NCBI GenBank assembly: GCA_017860765.1 | Contig: JAGDMY010000005.1 | Coordinates: forward strand, 1-17,029 | Origin: Chloroflexota bacterium | GTDB lineage: Bacteria; Chloroflexota; Dehalococcoidia; Dehalococcoidales; UBA3254 | Length of the DNA: 17,029 nt | Direction: 5' to 3' | Shown here: positions 1-8,289 of the stretch, in pieces | Layout of the letters: every line of letters starts with the position of its first letter | How positions within the stretch are numbered: position 1 is the first letter of the stretch | The notes under the pieces: model-generated | Database searches by the model: none | What the model was told of the DNA's origin: nothing | What the model saw: the letters and a program-made list of their open reading frames with translations, nothing else | Made by a program: the position numbers and the translations under genes

Positions 1-2144
1 CGTTCGATGGCGGAGCTGTCCGCGATGATGCAACCGACCTCAATGTGGTCCCCTTTATTCACGATGGGCCTCTGGGTGATACAGGTGCCCTGGTTGGTGC
101 GGACGAATTTCATCAAGGGATAAAGGTCTTCTTTGCCGTCATCCCGGGCGATGACGATCTGCGAACCGGTGACCGAGGCCACAGTCCCTGAGTTATGGGC
201 AAAAAGGAGCTGCCCGCTGTGCTTGGCAGCTTCGGCCTCCATTCCTGTAGCTACCAGCGGGGCTTCCGCCCGCACCAGCGGCACTGCCTGGCGCTGCATG
301 TTGGCGCCCATCAAAGCCCGGTTGGCGTCATCATGCTCCAGAAAGGGAATTAAGGCGGTCGCCACACTGACTATCTGTTTGGGGGAAACGTCCATCAGGT
401 CGACGTCTTCCGGTTTGACGAACAGATAGTGGTCGGACTGTCTGGCTTCGACAGTATCGCCGACGAATTGGCTGCGCTCATCCAGTTTAGAGTTGGCCTG
501 GGCAATGGTAAAAACATCTTCTTTATCGGCCGAGAGATAATTTACCTCCTCGGAAACAAAGGGCACGACCTTGATCTTGCGTTTGCTGAATTTGCTTAAC
601 CTGGCAAACACTTTGGCGTGGATTTCGGCGCCGGCTTTGACGACAACTTTGCCCTCGCTGTCCTTGAAAGTCTCTCGCGCGGTCCTATCGAGTAGCCTCT
701 TATCTGTACAGGCCAGCTCCTTGATAACCGTCCTATAAGGACTCTCAATAAAACCATATTCGTTGATCTTACTAAAGGTGGCCAGAGAACCGATCAGGCC
801 GATATTCGGGCCTTCAGGTGTCTCGATAGGGCAGATCCGGCCATAGTGTGAATAATGTACATCGCGTACATCGAAACCGGCCCTCTCACGGGAAAGGCCA
901 CCCGGACCCATAGCTGACAAGCGGCGCTTGTGAGTAACTTCAGCCAGGGGATTGGTCTGGTCCATAAACTGGGAAAGCTGGGAACCGCCGAAGAACTCTC
1001 TCACCGCTGCCACTACCGGGCGGATGTTGACCAGGGCACTGGCGGTCACGGCTTCAGTCGGAATAATGCTCATGCGTTCCTTAACCACTCTCTCCAGACG
1101 CAGCAGACCTATGCGGAACTGGTTTTGCAGTAGCTCCCCGACAGTCCTTACGCGCCGGTTGCCCAGGTGGTCGATGTCATCACCGTGGTCTTTACCATTA
1201 TTGATAAGAATAATGTGGCGGATGATCTGAACAATATCTTCCCGGGTCAAGGAGCGGATATCTTCACTGACACTGAGACCCAGGCGGGTATTCAACTTAT
1301 ACCGTCCCACGTTGCCCAAATCGTAACGGGTCTCATCGAAGAAAAGGTTGTTAATTAATTTGCGGGCATTCTCCAGGTTAGGCGGGTCTCCCGGTCTCAG
1401 CTTGCGGTAGATATCGATCAGGGCTTCCGACTCGTCCTTAACGCCCGAGTCACGTTCAATAGTTGAGGTCATATACTGGTGGTCGGGATTATTGTCGGCA
1501 TCGGTGAAAAGGTGGGTCAGCTGTTCATCGCTGCCGTAGCCTATGGCCCGCAGGAGGGTGCTCATGGGGATTTTGCGTTTTCCGTCGATTTTGCCGGCAA
1601 TCACATCCCGATTGCTGGTCTCAAATTCCAGCCAGGCACCCCGGGTGGGGATTACCTTGCCCGAGCAGAGCACGCGACCGCTGGTGGGGTCTTCTTTGGC
1701 CGTAAAATAAACGCCGGGCGAGCGAAGTAGTTGACTGACTACAATGCGCTCGGCACCGCTGGTGATGAAGGTCCCCTTGGCGGTCATTAAGGGAATATCA
1801 CCAAAAAACAGGTCCTGCTCCTTGATTTCCCCGGTCTCTTTCACCAGCAGGCGGGTCCTGACGTATAACGGGGCTGAGTAAGTCAGGTCTTTCTGCCGGC
1901 ATTCTTGTTCATTATAACGGGGCTCTCGGAACTCATAGCCGACGAAACTGAGCTCCAGGCGATTGCCGGTGAAATCTTTAATAGGAGATATTTCCTCGAA
2001 AAGTTGCTTGAGGCCCTTTTCCTGGAACCAACGAAAGGAATTTAGCTGGACTTCTATTAGATTGGGAACTTCCAGAATCTGCGGCAGGTGAGAGAACGAC
2101 TGGCGGCCGTCAGATTTTCCTGGTCCGACACACATTGATACCAT
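1..2144 (-). CDS. rpoB: DNA-directed RNA polymerase subunit beta (RpoB), N-terminal ~714 codons, cut at window edge
   Basis: This is the beta subunit of core RNA polymerase. The minus-strand frame stays open from the ATG at 2144 to the window edge, with base 3 completing the last codon, so the C-terminal part and probably rpoC lie outside. Recognisable stretches are the beta-lobe text ([33 protein letters not shown]), the fork/rifampicin region at about 900-990 ([20 protein letters not shown] then [10 protein letters not shown]) and [20 protein letters not shown]. The rifampicin pocket keeps Asp, His and Ser at the positions of E. coli 516, 526 and 531. The start is fixed by TGAGGAG about 5-6 bases before the ATG; a second ATG lies three codons in. 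The gene has its own promoter (2292-2321) and is preceded by an amidohydrolase gene, not by rplJ-rplL as in many bacteria. The family call is certain. Confidence 0.97.
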   Translation of the reverse strand, partial: MVSMCVGPGKSDGRQSFSHLPQILEVPNLIEVQLNSFRWFQEKGLKQLFEEISPIKDFTGNRLELSFVGYEFREPRYNEQECRQKDLTYSAPLYVRTRLLVKETGEIKEQDLFFGDIPLMTAKGTFITSGAERIVVSQLLRSPGVYFTAKEDPTSGRVLCSGKVIPTRGAWLEFETSNRDVIAGKIDGKRKIPMSTLLRAIGYGSDEQLTHLFTDADNNPDHQYMTSTIERDSGVKDESEALIDIYRKLRPGDPPNLENARKLINNLFFDETRYDLGNVGRYKLNTRLGLSVSEDIRSLTREDIVQIIRHIILINNGKDHGDDIDHLGNRRVRTVGELLQNQFRIGLLRLERVVKERMSIIPTEAVTASALVNIRPVVAAVREFFGGSQLSQFMDQTNPLAEVTHKRRLSAMGPGGLSRERAGFDVRDVHYSHYGRICPIETPEGPNIGLIGSLATFSKINEYGFIESPYRTVIKELACTDKRLLDRTARETFKDSEGKVVVKAGAEIHAKVFARLSKFSKRKIKVVPFVSEEVNYLSADKEDVFTIAQANSKLDERSQFVGDTVEARQSDHYLFVKPEDVDLMDVSPKQIVSVATALIPFLEHDDANRALMGANMQRQAVPLVRAEAPLVATGMEAEAAKHSGQLLFAHNSGTVASVTGSQIVIARDDGKEDLYPLMKFVRTNQGTCITQRPIVNKGDHIEVGCIIADSSAIE

Positions 2145-2291
2145 AAGTACTCCTCAAAATTTATTCGTGGTGCAAATCCGTTATTTACTGACCTTAATAT
2201 TTTTTAGATTTTGCGGTCTGAAATGAAGATAGGGACTATAGAAGAACTTATTTTGAAATGGGAATCCTTGCGAGGCGCAGTCACAAATTTC

Positions 2292-2321
2292 ATTTTACTA
2301 TCTTTGACACAAAAATGTCAA
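2292..2321 (-). promoter_or_regulatory. Sigma-70-type promoter of rpoB
   Basis: Read on the minus strand, a perfect TTGACA (2321-2316) is followed 18 bases later by TAAAAT (2297-2292). This predicts a start near 2285 and a 5' leader of about 140 bases before the rpoB ATG. The -35 hexamer is also one arm of an inverted repeat, TTGACA-N6-TGTCAA (2304-2321). The remaining gap to the amidohydrolase stop (2322-2402) is AT-rich and contains two further TATAAT-like hexamers (around 2385 and 2375) with no good -35 box, so I do not call them promoters. Confidence 0.7.
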
Positions 2322-2402
2322 GACCACCCTTCACCTTCTGCGTTAACTTCGCAAACCGGGAGGCCTTTTATTATTTTATTCTATTATAAGTATTATACCA
2401 CA

Positions 2403-3974
2403 TTATTTAGTGGAAGGGAAATCCCTTTTTTCCCAGACTATCTCCCCACCCAGCACAGTCATTTCTACCGAGATATTCTTTATTTCATCCGGCGGCAGCA
2501 GTAACGGATTAGCGCTTAACATAACAATATCAGCCACCTTGCCCGGGCACAAAGATCCCTTGATCTTTTCTTCTGATGAAGCGTAAGCTGCGTTGATAGT
2601 ATACATCTCGAGCGCCTGCCGGGGCGAGACAGCTTCGGCAGCCTGGACCACCTGACCGGACGCTGCCCTTCGGGTAATCGCGGCCAAAATGCCTGTCAAG
2701 GGGTTGTTGGGCACCACCGGAGAATCAGAGCTTCCGGCCACTACCAATCCCTTGTTCATCAAGGATTTAAAAGAGTAAAGCCAGTGCTGGACCCCGGCAG
2801 GGACCTGGGAAAGGTATCTTTCACCGCTGTAGTAGACAAAAGAGGGCTGGCTCACAATCACGGGATTAAGCCTGGCCAGCCGCTTTCGGAGCTCGGGGGG
2901 ACATTCGGAGCAGTGCTCGATGCGGTGCCGGAGGTTGACCCGCGGACTGTGTCTTTGTGCGTATTCCAGAGCGGCGATGGCGGCTTCTACGGAGGAGTGT
3001 TCGATGGCATGGATAGCTACCTGAACGCCGGACTGGTCGGCTTCCAGGACCATCCGGTTCAGTTCTTCCTGCGGGGGCAGCAGATTACCGGTAGCCTGGC
3101 TCAGGATAATCTTTAGCCCGCCCAGTTTCAGACAGTTATCACCGTGCCCGGTTTTCCAACCTTCTTCCCGGAACTGTTGCAGTCCCTCCCATCCAAACAT
3201 CATATACAGACGGCTTTTCAAGAGGCCTGCTTCCTTCAGCCGGCGATAGGTATACCATTGGTCAAGGTCGTTGGTAACGGTAGCCTCACCCAGCGAGGTG
3301 ATGCCCTGCGATAGGTATTGCCCGTTGGCCTGAGCGATGCCCCTGTCCAACTCGGCCGCCGCGATAGGGGGTATAACTTTCTCCCGGAGGTACCCCAGCA
3401 TCTCAAAGAGGACACCGTTAGGCTCCCCGGTTTCCGGGTCCCGGTCGATAAGCCCCCCTGGCGGCGCCTCGCTACCTGCGTTAATTCCGGCCAGCCTTAG
3501 GGCCAGGGTGTTTAAGACGCAGGCATGCAGCGAACGGTGGGATATGACCACCGGGTGGTTGGGTGAAACAATATCCAGATCCCGGCGGGTGGGATGGCGC
3601 TTTTCGGCCAGATAAAACTCATTGTAGTCGGTCCCACTTATCCAACTGCCTTCGGGGACAAGCTGGACCTGGCGGCGGACCGCTTCTTTAATATCGGCTA
3701 TCGAGTGGACCTGCACCGGGCTTAAATCCAGGCTCAAAAGCTTACGCACCAGTGAAAATACATGGCAATGGGCATCATTAAATCCGGGAATAAGGGTTTG
3801 ACCCCGGCAATCGATGGTGCGGGTGGCCGAATTCCTCAGTCCTTCTATTTCCTGGCGGCTGCCGATAGCCAATATCAGGTCATCTTGAATAGCCACGGCT
3901 TCAGCCCGGGGTATGCGGGGGTCACAGGTGATCACGCAGGCGTTGTCTAATATCAGGCTGGCTCTCGGATCCAT
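2403..3974 (-). CDS. YtcJ-type amidohydrolase (amidohydrolase family 3), substrate unknown
   Basis: This is a metal-dependent hydrolase of the amidohydrolase superfamily, probably cytosolic since no signal peptide is visible. The short N-terminal beta-sandwich half ends in GFNDAHCH, the paired metal-binding HxH. Further metal-site motifs follow in family order: KLGGLKI, VAIHAIEH, RHRIEH and the GSSDSPV motif that carries the late Asp. The C-terminus returns to the sandwich (KVADIVML). Family members act on exocyclic amides or N-formyl compounds, but the sequence does not reveal this one's substrate. Start choice: a GTG at 3986 gives four more residues, but the Shine-Dalgarno GAGGTG overlaps that codon and lies nine bases before the ATG at 3974, so I take the ATG (523 residues). 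Its own promoter is at 4016-4043. Proximity to rpoB looks incidental. Confidence 0.88.
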   Translation of the reverse strand: MDPRASLILDNACVITCDPRIPRAEAVAIQDDLILAIGSRQEIEGLRNSATRTIDCRGQTLIPGFNDAHCHVFSLVRKLLSLDLSPVQVHSIADIKEAVRRQVQLVPEGSWISGTDYNEFYLAEKRHPTRRDLDIVSPNHPVVISHRSLHACVLNTLALRLAGINAGSEAPPGGLIDRDPETGEPNGVLFEMLGYLREKVIPPIAAAELDRGIAQANGQYLSQGITSLGEATVTNDLDQWYTYRRLKEAGLLKSRLYMMFGWEGLQQFREEGWKTGHGDNCLKLGGLKIILSQATGNLLPPQEELNRMVLEADQSGVQVAIHAIEHSSVEAAIAALEYAQRHSPRVNLRHRIEHCSECPPELRKRLARLNPVIVSQPSFVYYSGERYLSQVPAGVQHWLYSFKSLMNKGLVVAGSSDSPVVPNNPLTGILAAITRRAASGQVVQAAEAVSPRQALEMYTINAAYASSEEKIKGSLCPGKVADIVMLSANPLLLPPDEIKNISVEMTVLGGEIVWEKRDFPSTK

Positions 3975-4015
3975 TATTGTGCTCACCTCTTCGTCAGGTC
4001 AGGGCGTCTTTCTCT

Positions 4016-4043
4016 ATTGTAGCGCAGCCCCGACCTGCATCAA
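4016..4043 (-). promoter_or_regulatory. Likely promoter of the amidohydrolase gene
   Basis: On the minus strand TTGATG (4043-4038) is followed after 16 bases by TACAAT (4021-4016), leaving a leader of roughly 35 bases to the ATG at 3974. The -10 matches consensus at five of six positions and the -35 at four. The spacer is one base short of optimal. Confidence 0.5.
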
Positions 4044-4148
4044 AGAGGAATTTCAGCTATCTCTCTCTTTTCCACAATTAAATCCTAGGCTGGAGGCGGG
4101 ATGGCAACGTTCTGGCAGGTGCTCCGGAAGAGTGGTCTTCCCGGCCTT

Positions 4149-4180
4149 GATTCCAGACTTTTATGATTCCAGATTTTTAT
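4149..4180 (+). repeat. Two tandem 16-bp repeats abutting the rpsU -35 box
   Basis: GATTCCAGACTTTTAT (4149-4164) is followed directly by GATTCCAGATTTTTAT (4165-4180), 15 of 16 bases identical. The last T of the second copy is the first T of the TTGACA -35 box. The place and the AT-rich half of each unit fit an activator site or an UP-like element, but function is inferred only from position. Confidence 0.75.
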
Positions 4181-4208
4181 TGACAGTCTCCCCGACAATA
4201 ATTAGAAT
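4180..4208 (+). promoter_or_regulatory. Sigma-70-type promoter of rpsU
   Basis: A perfect TTGACA (4180-4185), a 17-base spacer and TAGAAT (4203-4208, five of six consensus bases). Transcription would begin near 4215, giving a leader of about 95 bases before the TTG start of rpsU. Confidence 0.75.
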
Positions 4209-4309
4209 ATTAAGGTACAATTTAACCGAATACATGCTTCGCCTTGAAGGCTTCTGCGGAAGCGGTCAACGGTCGCTGGCGTGATTGTACAAAGGAGGCT
4301 GATGGTAAA

Positions 4310-4498
4310 TTGGCTGATGTAGTCGCTCAGGAAAACGAAAGCTTCGAAAGTTTATTGAGGCGGTTCAACAAGAGGGTGCAGCAGGAAGGAGTCCTCTCTG
4401 AACTTCGCCGCCGCGAATTCTTTGAGAAGCCCAGCATTAAGCGGAAGAGAAAAGAAGCCGCAAAAAAGCGTAAAAGTACCCGACCGCCGAGGAGATAA
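4310..4498 (+). CDS. rpsU: 30S ribosomal protein S21, TTG start
   Basis: Small basic protein of the 30S subunit that helps the 16S 3' end engage mRNA. The 62-residue product aligns with E. coli S21 from its first residue: the QENESFESLLRRF stretch matches RENEPFDVALRRF, and EGVLSELRRREFFEKP matches AGVLAEVRRREFYEKP. The tail is Lys/Arg-rich. The start must be the TTG at 4310: it gives the family N-terminus, no ATG or GTG lies nearby in frame, and AAAGGAGG (4291-4298) lies 11 bases upstream. A closer but out-of-frame ATG at 4302 opens a six-codon frame (MVNWLM) that ends at 4322 and spans the true start; it is only three bases from the Shine-Dalgarno and is unlikely to be used well. A terminator follows, then yqeY, a common neighbour of rpsU. 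Confidence 0.95.
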   Translation: MADVVAQENESFESLLRRFNKRVQQEGVLSELRRREFFEKPSIKRKRKEAAKKRKSTRPPRR

Positions 4499-4513
4499 TC
4501 AGGCATCAATAGT

Positions 4514-4556
4514 GCATTGGCCGATGTTCGAATCGTGGCCAATGCCTTTTTATTTT
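4514..4556 (+). terminator. Rho-independent terminator after rpsU
   Basis: GCATTGGCC (4514-4522) pairs perfectly with GGCCAATGC (4537-4545). The 14-base loop can add a GAT/ATC extension. A T-rich tract, TTTTTATTTTA, follows. It lies 15 bases past the rpsU stop, so rpsU is probably largely uncoupled from yqeY. Confidence 0.85.
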
Positions 4557-4614
4557 ATCGCAGGTTATTTTTAGCGGGGGTAATTCTGAAATCTACCAAT
4601 AATGGACTTGAAAT

Positions 4615-5163
4615 ATGGAAGTAAATTTAAAACAAAAACTTAACGATGAACTCCGGCAATCGATGCGGGAAAGGAATGAGCTCAAGACCTCTACAATTCG
4701 TTTGTTACTTTCTGAGATACGCTATGCTGAACTCAGAAAGCAGGAAGCGGAATATACCGAACTGGCCATTAAAGCGGGCCTGGACCCCAAAAAGGATGAC
4801 TTTTATGCCAAGCTGAACCTCGGTGAAAGAAAGCCGGTGGAATTCAGCGATAAAGAAATCCAGGATGTCATTGCCAAGGAAATAAAAAAGAGACAGGATA
4901 GCATTGAAGCATTCAAAAAAGGTGGTCGACAGGACCTGGTTGATAAAGAGTCCAAAGAGTTAGCGATCTTGAAGGGTTATGGCCCTCAGATGATGTCGCG
5001 TGATCAGATCGTGGCCGAAGTCAAACAAACCATTTCCGAAGTGGGAGCAAGCGGACCTGCTGATAAAAGCAAGGTGATGCCTAAGCTTATGGGTAAGCTT
5101 AAAGGTAAAGCTGATGGCAGAGAAATTAATGAAGTGGTCACTGACCTTCTAAGCAAAATGTAG
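4615..5163 (+). CDS. GatB/YqeY-domain protein with an internal insertion
   Basis: YqeY-family proteins are short helical proteins related to the tail domain of the GatB amidotransferase subunit. They are usually encoded beside rpsU and have no settled function. The sequence shows the N-terminal family text (LNDELRQSMRERNELKTSTI then RLLLSEIRYAEL), the central IAKEIKKRQDSIEAFKKGGR, LAILKGYGPQMMS, and the tail KVMPKLMGKLKGKADGREIN. It is 182 residues long against about 150 in the usual family member. The excess is one block of about 30 residues at roughly 43-72 (around 4741-4830), between the first helices and FSDKEIQ. The reading frame is clean through it, so it looks like a genuine insertion. 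The Shine-Dalgarno is poor (a GGA eight bases before the ATG). A terminator follows at 5189-5225. Confidence 0.92.
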   Translation: MEVNLKQKLNDELRQSMRERNELKTSTIRLLLSEIRYAELRKQEAEYTELAIKAGLDPKKDDFYAKLNLGERKPVEFSDKEIQDVIAKEIKKRQDSIEAFKKGGRQDLVDKESKELAILKGYGPQMMSRDQIVAEVKQTISEVGASGPADKSKVMPKLMGKLKGKADGREINEVVTDLLSKM

Positions 5164-5188
5164 CCTTTAAGTCCGAGGATAGGTGAGC

Positions 5189-5225
5189 TGGGGGCATGGT
5201 TAACCGTGCCCCCAATTTTATTATT
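5189..5225 (+). terminator. Rho-independent terminator after yqeY
   Basis: A GC-rich hairpin: GGGGGCATGG (5190-5199) pairs with CCGTGCCCCC (5204-5213) around a TTAA loop, with one G-T wobble and an extra T-A pair at the base. It is followed by ATTTTATTATTT. Clear end of the rpsU-yqeY region. From here to the purL start (5226-5419) the DNA is AT-rich. TATAAT occurs at 5249-5254 and TATGAT at 5360-5365, neither with a convincing -35 box, so the purL promoter is not assigned. I see no purine riboswitch core. Confidence 0.9.
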
Positions 5226-5419
5226 TAGAGAGGCTCATTCCACCTATTTATAATTTAGGGGAATTCCGCTAAAATAAAATAGTCGCAGAAATTCATCTGA
5301 AAAATGACTTTTCGAAATTAAGCTTGAACTCAACTTTCTTTTACCCAAATTTGATTTTTTATGATACGAATTCTGCCTCTATGCGCTGCATATGGATTAA
5401 AGAATAAAGGTGTGATTTC

Positions 5420-8278
5420 ATGCATAGAATTGAAGTAAGGTTAAAATCGCATTTGCCTGATCCCTCCGGGCGCGGCCTGGTGAAAGATATCCAGGACCTG
5501 GGTATTAGTTCTGTCGAGGAAGCCAGGGTAGTGGATGTCTACTGGCTGGACGCCAACCTGGCACCTGAGAAGCTGGAGCTAATCTGCAGCAGCCTGCTGG
5601 CAGACGGCGTTACCCAGGACTACCGCTATAGCAAGAACGGTAAAATGAATAACGGCGATAAAGACTTCAAGGTAGTTGAAGTCGCCTACAATGCCGGAGT
5701 AACCGACCCCGTGAAAGACAGCGTCATGAAAGCCATCAAGGACCTGGGTATACCCAATGTTCACGCCGTATCCACTGCCAGGCGATATCTTCTCAAGGGC
5801 GAAATCAGCCAGGGCGAACTGGAGACGATTTCGGCGCGCCTGCTCGTCAATCCGATCGTTCAACACGTAGTTAGAGAAGAACTGACGGGTTTTCCCGAAA
5901 ATCCCCGCTATTCTTTTGCTTACGTTAAAGTTCCCGTCCTGGGACTTTCCGATGGGGAGCTGGACAAAGTCAGAAAGCAGCGCGGGTTTAGCCTCAGGGA
6001 GTTCCAGGCCATCCTGGAGTATTACCGCAAAGCCGGGCGCGATCCTATCGATGTTGAGTTGGAGACTATCGCACAGACCTGGTCGGAACACTGCGTCCAC
6101 AAGACTTTCAAAGGCAAATTAGAGTTCAACGGGAAGACCATAGATAATTTGCTTAAAAACACCATAATTAAAGCTACCCGCGAATTGAATAAGCCCTGGT
6201 GTCTCTCAGTTTTCGAGGATAATGCCGGAGTGATTGAATTAGATCGTCACTGGGCATTGTGTTTTAAGGTGGAGACGCATAATCACCCTTCTGCAGTGGA
6301 GCCCTATGGCGGCGCCTCGACCGGGATCGGTGGAGTCATCCGGGACCCTCTGGGAACGGGCCTGGGGGCCAAGCCGATTTTGAATACTGATGTCTTCTGT
6401 TTTGCGCCCCCTGACTTCCCTTACTCCAGACTGCCGAAAGGGGTCTTGCATCCCCGTCGTGTCTTCAAAGGCGTGCGGGCAGGAGTAGCAGACTATGCCA
6501 ACCGTATGGGAATTCCTACCCCCAACGGTGCTATTCTTTTTGATGAAAGGTATCTGGGCAATCCTCTGGTGTTTTGTGGAACAGTGGGGCTGATGCCCAG
6601 AAACCTCGCCCGGAGGGGCCGGCAGAAGCCGGGCGACCAGGTAGTGCTGGTGGGCGGGAGAACGGGCCGGGATGGAATTCACGGCGTCACGTTTGCCTCG
6701 GTGCAATTGGACGAGAAGTCCAGTGAGGTTTCCTTCAGCGCGGTCCAAATCGGCAATCCCATCGTGGAAAAAAAGATGGTGGATGTCCTGATGCAGGCCC
6801 GCGACCTGGGATTATTTTCCCGGATCACGGATGTGGGGGGCGGGGGGCTTTCCTCAGCAGTGGGCGAAATGGGTGAGGACACCGGGGTGCATGTTAATCT
6901 GGAAAAGGTGCCTTTGAAATACGCCGGTTTATCCTATAACGAAATCTGGATTTCTGAATCCCAGGAGCGCATGATCCTGGCGGTCCCGCCGGAGAACGTA
7001 GAGACCCTCTTAAAGCTCTTTGCAAATGAGGATGTTGAGGCGGCGGTCATAGGCGAGTTTACGGATGACAAACGACTTCAATTGGATTACGAAGGCGCCA
7101 TGGTCTGCGATCTGGATATGCAGTTCTTGCACAAAGGCATTCCCCAGATACAGATGGAAGCGACCTGGCACCAGCCCCGGTTTGATGAGCCGGACTTCAA
7201 GCAGCCGGTGGAGATGGTGGAAGAATTAAAGAAGGTGATCGGGTCCTGGAACACCTGCAGCAAGGAATGGGTCATCCGGCAGTATGACCATGAAGTGCAG
7301 GGAGGCAGTGTTCTCAAACCCCTGGTGGGAGTAGCTAACGATGGTCCGGGTGATGCCACAGTTTTTCGACCCGTATTGAGTTCGGATATGGGCGCTATTA
7401 TCGCGGCCGGCATCAACACCCGCTACGGCGATCTCGACCCCTACTGGATGGCGGCTTCAGCTATTGACGAGGCCTTGAGGCAGGTCATCGCCGTCGGCGG
7501 CAGTTTGAAAAAGGTCGCTTTGCTGGACAACTTCTGCTGGGGGAGTGCCAATCGTCCCGAGATGGTGGGTGCTCTGGTACGCGCTGCTCAGGCCTGTCAC
7601 GATATGTCCCTGGCTTTTGGAGTCCCCTTTATCTCCGGTAAAGATAGCCTGAATAATGAATTTGAATATGAAGGCAAAATTATCTCCATTCCGCATACTC
7701 TGCTGGTCTCGGCGATGGGGGTCATGGAGGATGTCAAGAAGGCTGTCTCGATGGACTTAAAGCGCATGGGCGACTCCTTATATATTCTTGGCGTTACCGG
7801 CAACGATTTGGGCGGTTCGGAATATTTTGCAGCCCATAACAGCATCGGCAACAGCGTGCCCCGGGTAGATCCGGAGCAGGCTAAAAAGACCATGGAGGCT
7901 TTAAGCGAGGCGATTGATAAGGGGCTGGTCAAAGCCTGCCATGATTGCAGTGAGGGAGGCCTCGGCGTAGCGGTGGCTGAAATGGCGTTTGCCGGTGCGC
8001 TCGGAGCAGCAATATATCTCAAGCCGGTGCCTCGTACCGGCCCGCTATACCGCAATGATTACATTCTTTTTTCCGAGTCGAATAGCCGCTTCATAGTGGA
8101 GGTAGCCCCGGAAGCGGAGGCCGAATTTGCCGGGATCATGAGCGGGGTGACGCTGGCCGCCATCGGCCATGTCAGCCAGGAAGAAGTCCTGGAAGTGTAC
8201 GGGTTGAACAATGAAAAGGTGCTCAGCGCCAGTCTGTCAGAACTCAAGGAAGCCTGGCAGAAACCGCTGAGATGGTAG
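5420..8278 (+). CDS. purL: Phosphoribosylformylglycinamidine synthase, PurS-PurL fusion
   Basis: Catalyses the ATP-dependent conversion of FGAR to FGAM in de novo purine synthesis, using ammonia delivered by PurQ. At 952 residues it is longer than the small PurL (about 600-750) that works with separate PurS and PurQ, and shorter than the large single-chain enzyme (about 1,300) with a built-in glutaminase. Two PurS-like alpha/beta units lie at about 1-70 and 83-155 (each with a PVKDSVMKAIKDLG-like helix), followed by the synthetase. Its motifs are WSEHCVHK (221-228), VETHNHPS (284-291) leading into YGGASTGIGGV, DVGGGGLSSAVGEMGEDTG (from 471), VPFISGKDSLNN, and HDCSEGGLGVAVAEMA (from 841). No glutaminase domain is present; purQ supplies it 11 bases downstream. 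The start has AAGGTG eight to nine bases upstream. Confidence 0.96.
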   Translation: MHRIEVRLKSHLPDPSGRGLVKDIQDLGISSVEEARVVDVYWLDANLAPEKLELICSSLLADGVTQDYRYSKNGKMNNGDKDFKVVEVAYNAGVTDPVKDSVMKAIKDLGIPNVHAVSTARRYLLKGEISQGELETISARLLVNPIVQHVVREELTGFPENPRYSFAYVKVPVLGLSDGELDKVRKQRGFSLREFQAILEYYRKAGRDPIDVELETIAQTWSEHCVHKTFKGKLEFNGKTIDNLLKNTIIKATRELNKPWCLSVFEDNAGVIELDRHWALCFKVETHNHPSAVEPYGGASTGIGGVIRDPLGTGLGAKPILNTDVFCFAPPDFPYSRLPKGVLHPRRVFKGVRAGVADYANRMGIPTPNGAILFDERYLGNPLVFCGTVGLMPRNLARRGRQKPGDQVVLVGGRTGRDGIHGVTFASVQLDEKSSEVSFSAVQIGNPIVEKKMVDVLMQARDLGLFSRITDVGGGGLSSAVGEMGEDTGVHVNLEKVPLKYAGLSYNEIWISESQERMILAVPPENVETLLKLFANEDVEAAVIGEFTDDKRLQLDYEGAMVCDLDMQFLHKGIPQIQMEATWHQPRFDEPDFKQPVEMVEELKKVIGSWNTCSKEWVIRQYDHEVQGGSVLKPLVGVANDGPGDATVFRPVLSSDMGAIIAAGINTRYGDLDPYWMAASAIDEALRQVIAVGGSLKKVALLDNFCWGSANRPEMVGALVRAAQACHDMSLAFGVPFISGKDSLNNEFEYEGKIISIPHTLLVSAMGVMEDVKKAVSMDLKRMGDSLYILGVTGNDLGGSEYFAAHNSIGNSVPRVDPEQAKKTMEALSEAIDKGLVKACHDCSEGGLGVAVAEMAFAGALGAAIYLKPVPRTGPLYRNDYILFSESNSRFIVEVAPEAEAEFAGIMSGVTLAAIGHVSQEEVLEVYGLNNEKVLSASLSELKEAWQKPLRW

Positions 8279-8289
8279 AGGTAGTATAA

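Larger units (their letters stand above)
3975..4309. other. 335-base divergent intergenic region between amidohydrolase and rpsU
   Basis: No gene is supported here. An open plus-strand frame crosses much of it, but it starts inside the amidohydrolase, resembles nothing I recognise and runs through both promoters. The region holds the amidohydrolase promoter (4016-4043), a 6-bp hairpin GGAAGA-GTGG-TCTTCC (4126-4141), a 16-bp tandem repeat (4149-4180), the rpsU promoter (4180-4208), and an rpsU leader of about 95 bases containing a small stem-loop, GCTTC-TGCG-GAAGC (4250-4263). Confidence 0.6.

Noticed and set aside
901..990. Possible intrinsic rifampicin resistance in RpoB
   Set aside because: The main resistance positions (equivalents of E. 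coli 516, 526, 531) are wild type; Thr and Met at the equivalents of 518 and 533 look like natural variation.
2330..2402. Possible terminator or second promoter after the amidohydrolase
   Set aside because: Short AT-rich symmetric pieces and two TATAAT-like hexamers are present, but no stable hairpin with a T-tract and no matching -35 box.
2211..2504. Open plus-strand frame of 97 codons between rpoB and the amidohydrolase
   Set aside because: It overlaps the amidohydrolase C-terminus and the rpoB promoter on the opposite strand; composition looks like translated AT-rich spacer.
3913..4284. Open plus-strand frame of 123 codons across the amidohydrolase/rpsU gap
   Set aside because: It begins inside the amidohydrolase, crosses both promoters, has no good ribosome site and no recognisable protein character.
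5285..5376. Imperfect inverted repeat GCAGAAATTC / GAATTCTGC upstream of purL
   Set aside because: Arms differ in length and are far apart in AT-rich DNA; no purine riboswitch or PurR-like box could be made out.
5579..6100. Long antisense frames within purL, rpoB and other genes
   Set aside because: They mirror the codon structure of high-confidence genes on the other strand and have no family features.
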